Positions 30,488 to 41,867 of a DNA stretch of 64,000 nucleotides are shown in pieces. The DNA is from Bacillus sp. SD088. GTDB taxonomy: Bacteria; Bacillota; Bacilli; Bacillales; Bacillaceae_C. The DNA is taken from assembly GCF_017355205.1 (NCBI RefSeq), contig NZ_JADIJK010000016.1, forward strand, positions 48,909 to 112,908, read 5' to 3'. The number at the start of each line of letters is the position of its first letter. Positions within the stretch are counted from its first letter, which is position 1. A program made the position numbers and the translations under genes. The notes beneath the pieces are model-generated. The model did not search any database. It had not been told where the DNA came from and saw only the letters and a program-made list of their open reading frames with translations.

Positions 30488-30491
<4 letters not shown>
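27276..30491 (+). CDS. pyrAB: carbamoyl-phosphate synthase large subunit
   Basis: Synthetic subunit that makes carbamoyl phosphate from bicarbonate, ammonia and two ATP. The length of 1071 aa is typical. Two homologous ATP-grasp halves are visible: the first starts [24 protein letters not shown], the second [24 protein letters not shown]. Each has an ATP-binding stretch ([12 protein letters not shown] and [13 protein letters not shown]). Acidic-Asn metal motifs are [19 protein letters not shown] and [19 protein letters not shown]. The MGS-like allosteric domain is at the C-terminus. It starts at ATG 27276, 8 bp inside pyrAA, with AAAGGAG upstream. All expected active-site motifs I looked for are present, in contrast to PyrAA. 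Confidence 0.97.
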
Positions 30492-32892
<2,401 letters not shown>

Positions 32893-32896
<4 letters not shown>

Positions 32897-33525
32897 CAAT
32901 AGCAGAAAATATTGCGAAACAATTATTAGAGATTCAGGCGGTATCATTGAAGCCGCAAGATCCTTTTACATGGTCCTCTGGACTGAAATCACCTATATAC
33001 TGTGATAACCGTTTAACCCTCTCTTATCCTTCATTACGAAGAGAAATTGCAGGAGGGCTATCGCAATTAATTCAGCAGCATTTTCCCGAAGCAGAACTGA
33101 TTGCCGGTACAGCTACGGCCGGCATTCCTCATGCAGCCTGGGTAAGTGAGCAACTCAATTTGCCAATGTGTTATGTCCGTTCTTCTGCTAAAAGCCATGG
33201 AAAAACCAATCAAATTGAAGGACAAATTACAAAAGGACAGAAGGTAGTCGTTGTGGAAGATTTAATTTCTACAGGGGGCAGCGCGATATCTGCAGCCCAG
33301 GCTCTTCAGGCAGAAGGTGTCGAGGTACTAGGGATTGTTTCAATCTTTACATATGAATTAGAAAAAGGGCAAAAAAGACTGGAAGAGGCTCAGTTAAAAG
33401 CTTACTCATTAACAGGCTATTCCACCTTAATACAAGTCGCCCTACACCAAGGTGTGATTGAAGAAAATGATCAAGTAACCCTTGAAAATTGGCGTAAACA
33501 TCCTGAACAATGGCAGGAAAAATAA
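32893..33525 (+). CDS. pyrE: orotate phosphoribosyltransferase
   Basis: Adds phosphoribosyl pyrophosphate to orotate, giving OMP. The 210 aa protein carries [16 protein letters not shown] at the orotate site, [27 protein letters not shown] and the PRPP motif [17 protein letters not shown] 32893 overlaps the pyrF stop (ATGA). It closes the pyr operon; a strong hairpin starts 2 bp after its stop. Order pyrF-pyrE is the usual one. Confidence 0.96.
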
Positions 33526-33526
33526 T

Positions 33527-33581
33527 AAAAATCCTTTATAGGAATGCTCATCTCTGCAGCAACTCCTATAAAGGATTTTTT
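33527..33581. terminator. bidirectional terminator between pyrE and rqcH
   Basis: The stem AAAAATCCTTTATAGGA (33527-33543) pairs with TCCTATAAAGGATTTTT (33564-33580). The A run on one side and T run on the other allow use from both strands, serving pyrE (+) and rqcH (-). Confidence 0.9.
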
Positions 33582-33617
33582 AATACCATTCGACATAATT
33601 CGGGTGATGCCAATCAC

Positions 33618-35321
33618 CTACTTATGCATCTTTCTGACTTGATCTTCATTGGGTGTTACGTAGACGGTTTGTTGGTTGTCGTAAATGACAAATCCGGGCT
33701 TGGCACCATTCGGCTTTTTGACGTGTCTGACTTTTGTAAAGTCGACGGGGACGGAGGCTGAGTTTTTTGCTTTACTAAAATAGGCAGCAAGCATAGCCGC
33801 TTCCAAAATGATCGTTTCCTTAGGATTTTTATGTCGAATCACGACATGGGACCCAGGAATATCCTTCGTGTGTAACCAAATCTCATCTCTAGCTGCCATC
33901 TTACTCGTTAAATAGTCATTTTGTTTATTATTTTTTCCTACAAAGATATCTGTTCCATCACTGGCTTGATAACGCTCAATGACAGGTTTGGCATTCGCCT
34001 TTTTTTTATTTTTCTTTTGCGAACGTATATAGCCTTCTTCTCCCAGTTCTTCTCGAATCTCTTCCAAATCATGAGGAGAAGCAGAGTCAAGCTGCTGGAT
34101 TAAGCCATCAAAATACGCCATTTCTCGTTTTGTTTTTTCAATTTGCTCTTTTACAACTCGGACTGCGTTTTTCGCTTTTTGATATTTCGTAAAATACATT
34201 TGCGCATTTTCCGAAGGTGTTTTTCGCGGATCTAACGGAATTGTGACCTCTTGATAATCTTCATCATAATAGTTCGGGACAGAAATCTTCTTCATTCCTT
34301 TTTGTACCTGATGAAGATTGGCTGTTAATAACTCTCCAAGCAATTGATGTTGATCCGCATTTTCTGCATCTGCTAATGTTTTAGCTAATTTACCTAACTT
34401 TCCTTCGTTTTTTTCCCTTTCATTTTTCATCAATCTCTCTAAGTCATGAGCCTGCTGCTTTACGCGATCACGATCCGCTTTCCCGAAATAATAACGATCT
34501 AGCATTTCACTCAGAGTGAAGAATTGTTTGGCTTCTCCATCCAGCACTGTGAGAGGAAATAAATAAAACTCTTCTTTTTTATTTGATATTGTAATACTAG
34601 GCTCGTATTGATGAGCGTTAAGCTTACTCATCATCGTTAAGAAAGCTTTCGGTACTGTTTCCCTATTCGCTAGTCCAGCTTGATGAATGATTTCTTTTGC
34701 GAGTATAGGAGAAACACCAGAGAAAGCTCCAACCATCTGTTTGTCTAATTTACCTGCATTAAAATCAATCGTTCTCAATAGATCTTCCTGCGCAACTTCT
34801 AATGGATTTTGTTTGTTTTGTGCAGGTGGGAAAATATACTGAGCTCCAGGTAAAATCGTCCGATAGCTATTTAAAGCGGCAGGAATATGTTTGACACTAT
34901 CCAGAATCATTTCTGTCTCTTCATCGACTAAAATTATATTACTATGCCTACCCATAATTTCGATGATCAACTTTTTATAACGAACATCTCCTAGTTCGTC
35001 ACGTCCTTTGATCTTTAACATAATGATTCGATCCATTTCAACCTGGCTTATCTCCTCAATAATCGCCCCTTCTAAATGTTTTCGCAAAATCATACAAAAC
35101 ATTGGTGGTTCTTGCGGATTTTCAAAGGTATCAGCGGTTACTTGAATCCTAGCATAGCTAGGATGGGAGGAAATAAGCAACTTATGATTTTTTCTTGCTG
35201 CTCTCACAATCATGACAATTTCATTTTTAAAAGGTTGGTGTATTTTACTTATCCTACCACCAACAAGTAGGGACGTTAATTCGGATACTATTGCACGTGT
35301 AAAAAAACCATCAAAAGGCAT
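33618..35321 (-). CDS. rqcH: ribosome quality control protein RqcH (NFACT family, YloA)
   Basis: Binds stalled 50S subunits carrying peptidyl-tRNA and directs alanine tailing of the nascent chain for degradation. The 567 aa protein has an NFACT-N domain (residues 1-about 180, with MDRIIMLKIKGRDELG and IIEIMGRHSNIILVD), a helical coiled-coil middle, and the NFACT-R domain near the C-terminus (about 440-545, with NDYLTSKMAARDEIWLHTKDIPGSHVVIR). The Asp-Arg and Glu-Ile-Met motifs required for alanine tailing are visible. It is transcribed against the pyr operon. It is often found under names such as fibronectin-binding-like protein. Gene position matches yloA. Confidence 0.95.
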   Translation of the reverse strand: MPFDGFFTRAIVSELTSLLVGGRISKIHQPFKNEIVMIVRAARKNHKLLISSHPSYARIQVTADTFENPQEPPMFCMILRKHLEGAIIEEISQVEMDRIIMLKIKGRDELGDVRYKKLIIEIMGRHSNIILVDEETEMILDSVKHIPAALNSYRTILPGAQYIFPPAQNKQNPLEVAQEDLLRTIDFNAGKLDKQMVGAFSGVSPILAKEIIHQAGLANRETVPKAFLTMMSKLNAHQYEPSITISNKKEEFYLFPLTVLDGEAKQFFTLSEMLDRYYFGKADRDRVKQQAHDLERLMKNEREKNEGKLGKLAKTLADAENADQHQLLGELLTANLHQVQKGMKKISVPNYYDEDYQEVTIPLDPRKTPSENAQMYFTKYQKAKNAVRVVKEQIEKTKREMAYFDGLIQQLDSASPHDLEEIREELGEEGYIRSQKKNKKKANAKPVIERYQASDGTDIFVGKNNKQNDYLTSKMAARDEIWLHTKDIPGSHVVIRHKNPKETIILEAAMLAAYFSKAKNSASVPVDFTKVRHVKKPNGAKPGFVIYDNQQTVYVTPNEDQVRKMHK

Positions 35322-35465
35322 TGCATAACAACCTCTTCCATTTTATATTCGAAACTTTTGTGCTTGTACAAAATTATATCATGAAATTCACTTCTACTGA
35401 ATAAGCATGCTAGTACATGGACAACTTCTGTATGTTATGAGAAAGAGAGTGATGAGGTGAAGGGC

Positions 35466-38135
35466 ATGCAGTTTTATGGGATGCAGGAAAAAGAAGTAGA
35501 AGAAGCTCTAAACACAAGTATTGAACAGGGACTAACGAATAAAGCGGTTGAAACAAAAAGAAAAAAGTTCGGATGGAATGAATTATCTGAAGGGGAAAAA
35601 CAATCAGCGATTTTATTATTTTTTAGTCAGTTCAAAGATTTTATGGTACTTGTTTTACTTGGGGCGACCCTTATTTCCGGGATTCTCGGTGAGTATATCG
35701 ATGCGATTACCATTATGGCGATTGTTTTTTTAAACGGTATTTTAGGGTTTGTTCAAGAAAGAAAGGCAGAGAAATCGTTAGAAGCTTTAAAGAATCTTTC
35801 TGCTCCACAAGTTTCTGTATTGCGAGAGGGACAATGGGAGAAAATTAACTCTAGAGAAGTAGTACCTGGAGATATAATCCGATTTTCGAGTGGTGATCGA
35901 ATAGGCGCCGATTTGCGGCTTCTGCAAGCGAATAATTTACAAATTGAGGAATCAGCTTTAACAGGAGAATCGATCCCTTCCACCAAACACACGGGGATCG
36001 TTCAAGATACGAATCCCAATCTTGGTGATCTCAATAATATGGCCTTTAAAGGTACATTGGTTACAAGTGGGAACGGGATGGGGATGGTGACAGCAACAGG
36101 TATGAAAACGGCAATGGGGGAAATTGCCGATATGATTCAAACTGCTACTGTGATGACCACTCCGTTGCAAAGACGTTTACAGCAATTAGGAAAATTTTTA
36201 ATTATGGTTGCTTTAGCTTTAACCTTGCTTGTAGTTGTTGTTGGAATTATACATGGACATGATGTATTTACCATGTTCCTAGCTGGAGTCTCGCTTGCTG
36301 TAGCCGCTATTCCAGAAGGATTGCCTGCTATTGTGACAGTAGCCTTATCATTGGGTGTCCAGAGGATGATTCGAAAGAAAGCCATTGTACGTAAACTACC
36401 CGCTGTTGAGACATTAGGTTGCGCTTCCGTGATTTGTTCTGATAAAACAGGAACAATGACACAAAACAAAATGACCGTAACACGTATTTGGAGTGGGGGG
36501 AAAACGTACCAACTAGCTGGAGATGAGCATGATCAATTTTACTATGATGACGAAAAGGTTAATTTAAGGAATGAAAAGTCGCTTAAACAATTATTAACAT
36601 TTGGCGTTTTATGTAACCATGCGGAAGTGATGATGAAGGATAAAGAGATCATTGTCGATGGCGATCCAACAGAGGGAGCGCTGCTAATGTCTGCCTTAAA
36701 AGCAGATATCCATCGTGAAACGTTATTAAAGCAATTTACGATTCAAAAAGAATATCCATTCGATTCCGCAAGAAAAATGATGAGCGTAATTGTCAAGGAT
36801 GAAAACGGAAAGCAATTTGTGATCACAAAAGGAGCTCCGGATGTTTTAGCTGGAAAATGTGAATCTATTTTATGGGAACAAAAAAAGAAATTGCTTAGTA
36901 GAGAGCTAGAAGAAGGGATTCATGCCAGCGTACAGCACCTTTCTGAGCAAGCTTTACGCACAATCGCAATTGCTTTTAAACCATTTCATGGGAATGTTTT
37001 TCCTCAAGATGAAAAGGAAATTGAAAAAGATTTAACCTTTATTGGCTTACAAGGCATGATTGATCCTCCGCGACCTGAAGTGAAAGCAGCAGTAGCGGAA
37101 TGTAAGCAAGCGGGAATTAAGACGGTCATGATCACAGGAGATCATCGAGCAACAGCTTGTGCAATAGCGGAACAATTAGGGATTCTTGGAAAGAATGATT
37201 TAGTCATGGACGGGCAACAGCTAAATCAATTAGAGGTTGAGGAATTAGAAAAAGTGGTGGAAAATGTGGCCGTTTTTGCACGTGTCACACCAGAACATAA
37301 ATTGAAAATTGTCAAAGCTTTCCAGAGTAATGGACATATTGTGGCAATGACCGGTGATGGGATCAACGATGCGCCTGCGATTAAGTCAGCTGACATAGGC
37401 ATCGCGATGGGCATTACCGGAACAGATGTGGCGAAAGAAGCCTCTTCGTTAATATTAATGGACGATAATTTCACAACAATCAAGTCAGCCATTCATGAAG
37501 GAAGAAATATTTACGAAAATATTCGGAAGTTTATTCGCTACTTGTTAGCATCGAATGTGGGAGAAATCCTTGTTATGCTTTTTGCGATGTTGATGTCCAT
37601 GCCTCTCCCTCTTCTGCCTATTCAAATATTATGGGTAAATTTAGTGACAGACGGGTTACCGGCGATGGCATTAGGTTTAGACCAGCCAGAAGAGAACGTC
37701 ATGAAAAGGAAGCCACGGCCCGTTAATGAAGGGGTATTTGCAAGAAAATTAGGCTGGAAAATTGTTTCACGAGGATTTTTGATCGGAATCTCGACTCTTA
37801 TTGCATTTTTGATCATTTATCAGCGCGACCCAGCAAATCTTGCTTATGCACAAACTGTTGCATTCGCCACTTTAATTATGGCACAACTTATCCATGTATT
37901 TGATTGTCGAAGTGAGGTATCAGTTTTTTCAAGAAATCCTTTTGAAAATAAATATTTAGTATTATCTGTGCTTTCTTCCTTTGTTCTGACTGTCTGTGTC
38001 ATTTATATTCCTGCTTTACAGCCGATTTTCCATACTGTTCCGATTGCAGGAATAGACTGGCTTCTCATCACAGTCATGAGTGCTTTACCAACTTTTTTAC
38101 TCGCGGGAAGTTTTATTATAAGAAAAAAGAAATAA
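35466..38135 (+). CDS. yloB: P-type calcium-transporting ATPase (YloB)
   Basis: PMR1/SERCA-like Ca2+ pump, 889 aa from ATG 35466. It carries the phosphorylation motif CSDKTGTMTQNK, the actuator motif LTGESIP, the ATP-domain hinge TGDGINDAPAIK and metal-site helices (AAIPEGLPAIVTVALSLGVQ and ILWVNLVTDGLPAMALGLDQ). About ten membrane segments are evident. GTG 35457 gives three more residues, but family proteins begin near MQFYGM and AGGTGA precedes the ATG. The last 19 codons, stop and 6 more bases are repeated perfectly at 45404-45469. yloC, expected next, is absent. Confidence 0.95.
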   Translation: MQFYGMQEKEVEEALNTSIEQGLTNKAVETKRKKFGWNELSEGEKQSAILLFFSQFKDFMVLVLLGATLISGILGEYIDAITIMAIVFLNGILGFVQERKAEKSLEALKNLSAPQVSVLREGQWEKINSREVVPGDIIRFSSGDRIGADLRLLQANNLQIEESALTGESIPSTKHTGIVQDTNPNLGDLNNMAFKGTLVTSGNGMGMVTATGMKTAMGEIADMIQTATVMTTPLQRRLQQLGKFLIMVALALTLLVVVVGIIHGHDVFTMFLAGVSLAVAAIPEGLPAIVTVALSLGVQRMIRKKAIVRKLPAVETLGCASVICSDKTGTMTQNKMTVTRIWSGGKTYQLAGDEHDQFYYDDEKVNLRNEKSLKQLLTFGVLCNHAEVMMKDKEIIVDGDPTEGALLMSALKADIHRETLLKQFTIQKEYPFDSARKMMSVIVKDENGKQFVITKGAPDVLAGKCESILWEQKKKLLSRELEEGIHASVQHLSEQALRTIAIAFKPFHGNVFPQDEKEIEKDLTFIGLQGMIDPPRPEVKAAVAECKQAGIKTVMITGDHRATACAIAEQLGILGKNDLVMDGQQLNQLEVEELEKVVENVAVFARVTPEHKLKIVKAFQSNGHIVAMTGDGINDAPAIKSADIGIAMGITGTDVAKEASSLILMDDNFTTIKSAIHEGRNIYENIRKFIRYLLASNVGEILVMLFAMLMSMPLPLLPIQILWVNLVTDGLPAMALGLDQPEENVMKRKPRPVNEGVFARKLGWKIVSRGFLIGISTLIAFLIIYQRDPANLAYAQTVAFATLIMAQLIHVFDCRSEVSVFSRNPFENKYLVLSVLSSFVLTVCVIYIPALQPIFHTVPIAGIDWLLITVMSALPTFLLAGSFIIRKKK

Positions 38136-38141
38136 ATTGTG
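38076..38141 (+). repeat. 66-bp direct repeat, left copy (3' end of yloB)
   Basis: Runs from the ATG codon 19 codons before the yloB stop (ATGAGTGCTTTACC...) to ...AAATTGTG six bases after it. An identical 66-bp copy lies at 45404-45469 just after the last gene of the island. The two flank 7262 bp of accessory DNA. Resembles attachment-site or target duplications, but no recombinase is present. Confidence 0.9.
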
Positions 38142-38170
38142 TTATATCCTGACTTTTTCAGTTAGAAAAA

Positions 38171-38215
38171 ACAGCCGTGAGCCCGTATGTAAACTGGGTT
38201 TACGGCTGTCTTAAT
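38171..38215 (+). terminator. hairpin terminator downstream of yloB (left copy)
   Basis: ACAGCCGTGAGCCC (38171-38184) pairs with GGGTTTACGGCTGT (38196-38209), with a few G-T or mismatched positions, followed by CTTAATTT. The T tract is short. It lies inside the island, after the yloB 3' end. Confidence 0.6.
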
Positions 38216-38262
38216 TTGTCAAAAAGTTGTAGTGTAAATCAGTCTCGTCGCACCTAAAATTT

Positions 38263-38391
38263 TTAAATCTCTTTTAATGACATGACATACATTTCCCCCA
38301 AATTCGCCTCCAATTCTTTCGTGATATCCATAAGCACTTCATCATAAAAATCAAACAGATTATAGTTTTCTTGTATATGATTGTTGCAAGA
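38263..38391 (-). pseudogene. C-terminal remnant of an unidentified gene
   Basis: An open minus-strand frame of 42 codons ending in TAA (complement of 38263-38265) with no start codon in a good context. Its product looks protein-like, with NLFDFYDEVLMDITKELE and ending GEMYVMSLKEI. It stops upstream at a TAA overlapping the inverted repeat at 38381. I read it as the tail of a deleted gene, or possibly chance. No family recognised. Confidence 0.3.
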
Positions 38392-38413
38392 TTATGAATA
38401 TATCTTGCAACAA
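38381..38413. other. perfect inverted repeat, 12-bp arms
   Basis: TTGTTGCAAGAT (38381-38392) and ATCTTGCAACAA (38402-38413) with a 9-base loop. No T run follows, so it is more likely a protein-binding site or recombination remnant than a terminator. It lies 21 bases before the first LacI-type operator. Confidence 0.6.
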
Positions 38414-38433
38414 CTCAATCCAAATATATGAAA

Positions 38434-38447
38434 AGTTTGCGCAAATT
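38434..38447. promoter_or_regulatory. LacI-family operator candidate 1
   Basis: AGTTTGCGCAAATT, a palindrome around a central CG, upstream of the promoter at 38452. Same core (TTTGCGCAAA) as the site at 38557; centres are 123 bp apart. Confidence 0.7.
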
Positions 38448-38451
38448 CCTA

Positions 38452-38480
38452 TTGACTAATAAATTCCAGTGCTATATACT
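38452..38480 (+). promoter_or_regulatory. sigma-A promoter of the phosphoesterase gene
   Basis: TTGACT (38452-38457) and TATACT (38475-38480) with a 17-base spacer. It lies between two identical LacI-type palindromes, about 200 bases before the coding start. Confidence 0.75.
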
Positions 38481-38528
38481 AACAAGCAAATATGAATAAC
38501 GAAAGTGCCCTTTCTCATATCACTATTA

Positions 38529-38542
38529 TGAAAGCGCATAGA
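38529..38542. promoter_or_regulatory. weak CcpA cre-like site
   Basis: TGAAAGCGCATAGA resembles the cre consensus TGWAARCGYTWNCW but departs at two or more positions. It lies within the transcribed leader between promoter and second operator, a plausible roadblock position. Tentative. Confidence 0.35.
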
Positions 38543-38556
38543 AATATTAGTTTCAG

Positions 38557-38570
38557 AGTTTGCGCAAACT
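38557..38570. promoter_or_regulatory. LacI-family operator candidate 2 (perfect palindrome)
   Basis: AGTTTGCGCAAACT, a perfect 14-bp palindrome with central CG as in LacI/GalR operators. Downstream of the promoter by about 80 bases. The nearest LacI-type protein is encoded at 40448. Confidence 0.75.
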
Positions 38571-38677
38571 TTCCTGTAGGGAAATTACTATCTCGATTCT
38601 ATATCATCGTATGGGATGTTACATTTTAGGAGGGAGGGATTATTCAGGTATTGCAAAAATTACAGGAGGGTTGTTTG

Positions 38678-40357
38678 ATGGTGAAAAATATTGTATCCCT
38701 TTGCTTAGTTACTTTAATTGCCTTTTTTTCAGGTCCTTTCCCAATTGAAAGAGCACATGGTGAAATAATTAGTAAGGAAAAGAAACCGAATTTAACGTTT
38801 AATGTATTGAGTGACATACATATTAGGGAGTCTTCCTTTTCATCGAACAAATTTTTAGCAGCACTTCAAGATATTCATGAAATGAATCCATCATCGGACG
38901 CGCTAATTATTAATGGTGATCTCACAAACACGGGTTATTCAGAAGAGTATGAAAAGGTACGTAATCTATTAGAACAAACCCCTACGCCGGAAAATATTCA
39001 TTTCTCCATAGGAAACCATGAGTTTCATAATGGAGAAGGAAATGAAATAAACATGGAACGCTTTAAAGAGTTTGTTAATCAGAAAGAGGTGTATTTTGAA
39101 AGAACTCTAAATGACTATTCTTTTATTTTCTTAGGTTCAGAGAGTTGGGGTCCTGTAGATGCTCCCACAAAGGATGCTGCGGTTCTTAGCGATAAGCAAC
39201 TTAATTGGTTAAAAGACACGCTAAACAAACGAAGCAAAAAGAAAAAGCCGATTTTTGTCTATCTTCATCAGCCCCTAGAGGAATCAATGGTGATTCAATA
39301 TAAAGAATTGGAAAAAATACTTTCAAAATATCCGCAAGTCATTTTATTTTCGGGGCATACCCATCGAGACATGAGGAAACCCAATACCAATATGAATGCA
39401 AAAAGGGGTTTTCCGGTTGTCAATACAGCATCGACCTATTTTACGACTTTCTGGCCTGATCAAAATTGGGATGAAAGCCAAGGTTTATATGTAGAAGTTT
39501 ACGATAATAAGGTAAAAATCAAGGGGCGTGACTTTCACAGAAAGCAATGGATACCGGAAACAGACTATACGATTGATCTCTCTTCATCATCCACTTTATC
39601 ATTCGATCAACAATACCTGTTTCCTGGTGAAACAAACATCGTCACATCTACTTTTGAAAACTATGGAAAAAAGCTCATTAAAAACTTAGATATTAAATTA
39701 CAAGTTCCGGAAGGATGGATAGCCAAGGCGGTTTCCGACCCGTATGTATCAAAGCTTGCTCGGGGGGAAACATTTGATATTGAGTGGGAGTTAACAATTC
39801 CAAGTGATGTTGACCCAGGGTTCGTAAATTTAGAAGCTAATGCCTCCTATAAATTTGAGGGAAAGCAGCATGAATTAAGTACCGATTCATTAGTGAGAGT
39901 CGTGCCGTCATCACCAACCGCAAACAGCTATTTAAGCGACATAGAATGGACGGATGCTACCAACCACTGGGGACCCGTGGAAAGGGATCAAAGCGTTGGA
40001 GACAAGGATTTGAACGATGGCAATCCGCTAACAATTGATGGTATCACATATGATAAGGGTCTTGGTGTGCATGCACTTGCGGAAGTGACTTACTATATTG
40101 GTGGTAAATTCTCAACATTTACAGCAGATGTAGGTATTGATGACGAAGTCGGGGATAAAGGGGCAGTAGTATTTCAGGTTTGGACAGATGGTGAAAAAGT
40201 TTATGACAGTGGCAAAGTAACAGGGGCTGATTCGGCAAAAAAAGTGCAAGTTGATATTTCGGGAGTAAATCAGTTAAGGCTTTATGTAACAGATGCCAAC
40301 GATGGAAGGTCATACGATCACGCTAATTGGGCAGATGCCTATATTAGTAAGGATTAA
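38678..40357 (+). CDS. secreted metallophosphoesterase with NEW3 and NPCBM domains
   Basis: A 559 aa exported protein. The N-terminus is a signal peptide (MVKNIVSLCLVTLIAFFSG, cleavage probably after ERAHG). A calcineurin-like phosphoesterase follows, with its metal motifs in order: SDIHI, NGDLTN, GNHEFHNG, LHQPL and SGHTHRD. Next is a NEW3-like beta domain (about residues 300-405), and last a NPCBM domain (about 415-555, with YDKGLGVHALAEV and LRLYVTDANDG), which binds carbohydrate. This suggests a phosphoesterase tethered to sugars outside the cell, perhaps acting on a phospho-glycan. ATG 38678 follows CAGGAGGG. It lies beside a LacI regulator and a sugar importer, with paired operators upstream. 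Confidence 0.85.
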   Translation: MVKNIVSLCLVTLIAFFSGPFPIERAHGEIISKEKKPNLTFNVLSDIHIRESSFSSNKFLAALQDIHEMNPSSDALIINGDLTNTGYSEEYEKVRNLLEQTPTPENIHFSIGNHEFHNGEGNEINMERFKEFVNQKEVYFERTLNDYSFIFLGSESWGPVDAPTKDAAVLSDKQLNWLKDTLNKRSKKKKPIFVYLHQPLEESMVIQYKELEKILSKYPQVILFSGHTHRDMRKPNTNMNAKRGFPVVNTASTYFTTFWPDQNWDESQGLYVEVYDNKVKIKGRDFHRKQWIPETDYTIDLSSSSTLSFDQQYLFPGETNIVTSTFENYGKKLIKNLDIKLQVPEGWIAKAVSDPYVSKLARGETFDIEWELTIPSDVDPGFVNLEANASYKFEGKQHELSTDSLVRVVPSSPTANSYLSDIEWTDATNHWGPVERDQSVGDKDLNDGNPLTIDGITYDKGLGVHALAEVTYYIGGKFSTFTADVGIDDEVGDKGAVVFQVWTDGEKVYDSGKVTGADSAKKVQVDISGVNQLRLYVTDANDGRSYDHANWADAYISKD

Positions 40358-40447
40358 AAGTTATGTATAAATACATTAATTCTGCTACTTATCTTAGTAG
40401 CGTAAAGGTGACTGTAAATAAAATATGATGTAAATTAGGTGCTTAGA

Positions 40448-41464
40448 ATGAAAGTAACGTTAAAAGACATAGCGAATCGTGCGGAGGTGTCAATATCTAC
40501 TGTATCAAGAGTATTGAGTGATACACCCGTTTCAATCCATGATGGAACTCGCCTACGGATTATTCAAGCTGCTAAAGAATTAGGATACTTTAAAATAAAC
40601 AATTCATTACAAAATAAAAACAATCAGGAAAAAAGAGTCGGTGTTGTATTAAGTAAAGCAGAAAGTAAATACAGGGATCCGTTTTTTTCTGAAATTATAT
40701 ACGGTATTGAAAGAGAATTGATTGAACAAGGTTGTGTTTTAGAATTTACGTACGATATGCAGGAGATTGTTCAATCCAACTTATTATCCCAAATTAATAA
40801 GAATGATCTTGGAATAGTATGTGTCGGCCCGTTTAAAGAAGAGATCCTTAGGAAACTTACCCAACAAATTCCTGCAGTCCTTTTCGTGGGCGGAACAACA
40901 AACTTAGAGATAGATCATGTTACAGTGGATTTTCATCAAGCTGCAATGAACGCCACAAATTATTTAATTCACAAAGGTCATACAGATATAGCTTATATTG
41001 GTGGCAGTCCATTAGAAGGATTGCCCCATGATCAAGAAGATCGTTTTTTAGGCTTTAAAAAAGCCCTTCAATCCAATAATCTATCCATCAATCAAGAATG
41101 GGTTCAGGATGGTGGCTTCGATTTAACAAGAGGTTATGAAGCTATGAAGAGAATTTTAAATACAGGTAGAATTCCCACTGCGCTATTTTCAGCGAGTGAT
41201 AGAATGGCGTTTGGAGCATATAAAGCAATTCAGGAATATGGATTATCTATTCCGGAAGATATTTCAATTATTTCATTTGACGATATTGAGATGTCCGAAT
41301 TTATAACACCTCCTTTAACGACTGTTCGTGTTTTCAAGGAAGAAATGGGAAGGATTGCTGTGAAATTACTAATTCAAAAAATGGAAGGGAGTATCACATT
41401 ACCTCTAACTAGTTTCTTGCCGACAAAATTAATTGTTCGCAACAGTTGTATGAATATTCATTAG
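40448..41464 (+). CDS. LacI/GalR-family transcriptional regulator
   Basis: A 338 aa DNA-binding regulator responding to a sugar-type ligand. The N-terminal helix-turn-helix is MKVTLKDIANRAEVSISTVSRVL, the hinge helix region follows (IIQAAKELGYFK), and the periplasmic-binding-protein-like sensor covers about 60-335 (HVTVDFHQAAMNATNYLIHKGH, PTALFSASDRMAFGAYKAI, PEDISIISFDDIEMSEFITPPLTTVR). ATG 40448 is the start by family N-terminus, with TTAGGTG upstream. It lies between the phosphoesterase and the importer genes. The palindromes at 38434 and 38557 are natural candidates for its operators. Confidence 0.9.
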   Translation: MKVTLKDIANRAEVSISTVSRVLSDTPVSIHDGTRLRIIQAAKELGYFKINNSLQNKNNQEKRVGVVLSKAESKYRDPFFSEIIYGIERELIEQGCVLEFTYDMQEIVQSNLLSQINKNDLGIVCVGPFKEEILRKLTQQIPAVLFVGGTTNLEIDHVTVDFHQAAMNATNYLIHKGHTDIAYIGGSPLEGLPHDQEDRFLGFKKALQSNNLSINQEWVQDGGFDLTRGYEAMKRILNTGRIPTALFSASDRMAFGAYKAIQEYGLSIPEDISIISFDDIEMSEFITPPLTTVRVFKEEMGRIAVKLLIQKMEGSITLPLTSFLPTKLIVRNSCMNIH

Positions 41465-41867
41465 TTAGAAAAGGTAGATCCAACAGTATTATTAGTGGAA
41501 TTAGACTACGGGAGGACATGCCATATGAGGTGTAAGGTCAACAATTATCTCAGTGGCAAGTCTCTTAAAACCTCTCGTTGGTAACGGTTACATATTGGGG
41601 TGCAAATAGTCCTTTATAATGAGATCTACTTGTAATCCCTATCGACTGAACGATGTTTAAAAGTAGAGGGAACCTTAGGAGAGGCTCCTTATTTTGAGGG
41701 GGTGATTTTAATAAATGATAAGTTAATTGAATATTTGCAATGAATTTACAGGATTTTAATAGAAGTTTGATAAGATGGGCATGTTCGAAGGAGGTTTGAA
41801 TATAAGCATAGTTAAATAAGTAGCTTTATTAAATTTACAATAACACAATATTGGATTGAGAAGGTAG
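41465..41867. other. intergenic leader before the importer genes
   Basis: About 400 bases without a convincing gene. It contains GTAACGGTTAC (41581-41591), an imperfect palindrome that could be another regulator site, and GGAGAGGCTCC, a short hairpin near 41680. A 19-codon frame at 41525-41584 with a fair ribosome site has no other support. No clear sigma-A promoter could be fixed. Confidence 0.4.

Noticed and set aside
33510..33761. Plus-strand 83-codon frame after pyrE
   Set aside because: It crosses the bidirectional terminator and is antisense to the 3' end of rqcH.
41525..41584. 19-codon frame with a GGGAGGA upstream
   Set aside because: Too short and without distinguishing composition; only a fair ribosome site supports it.
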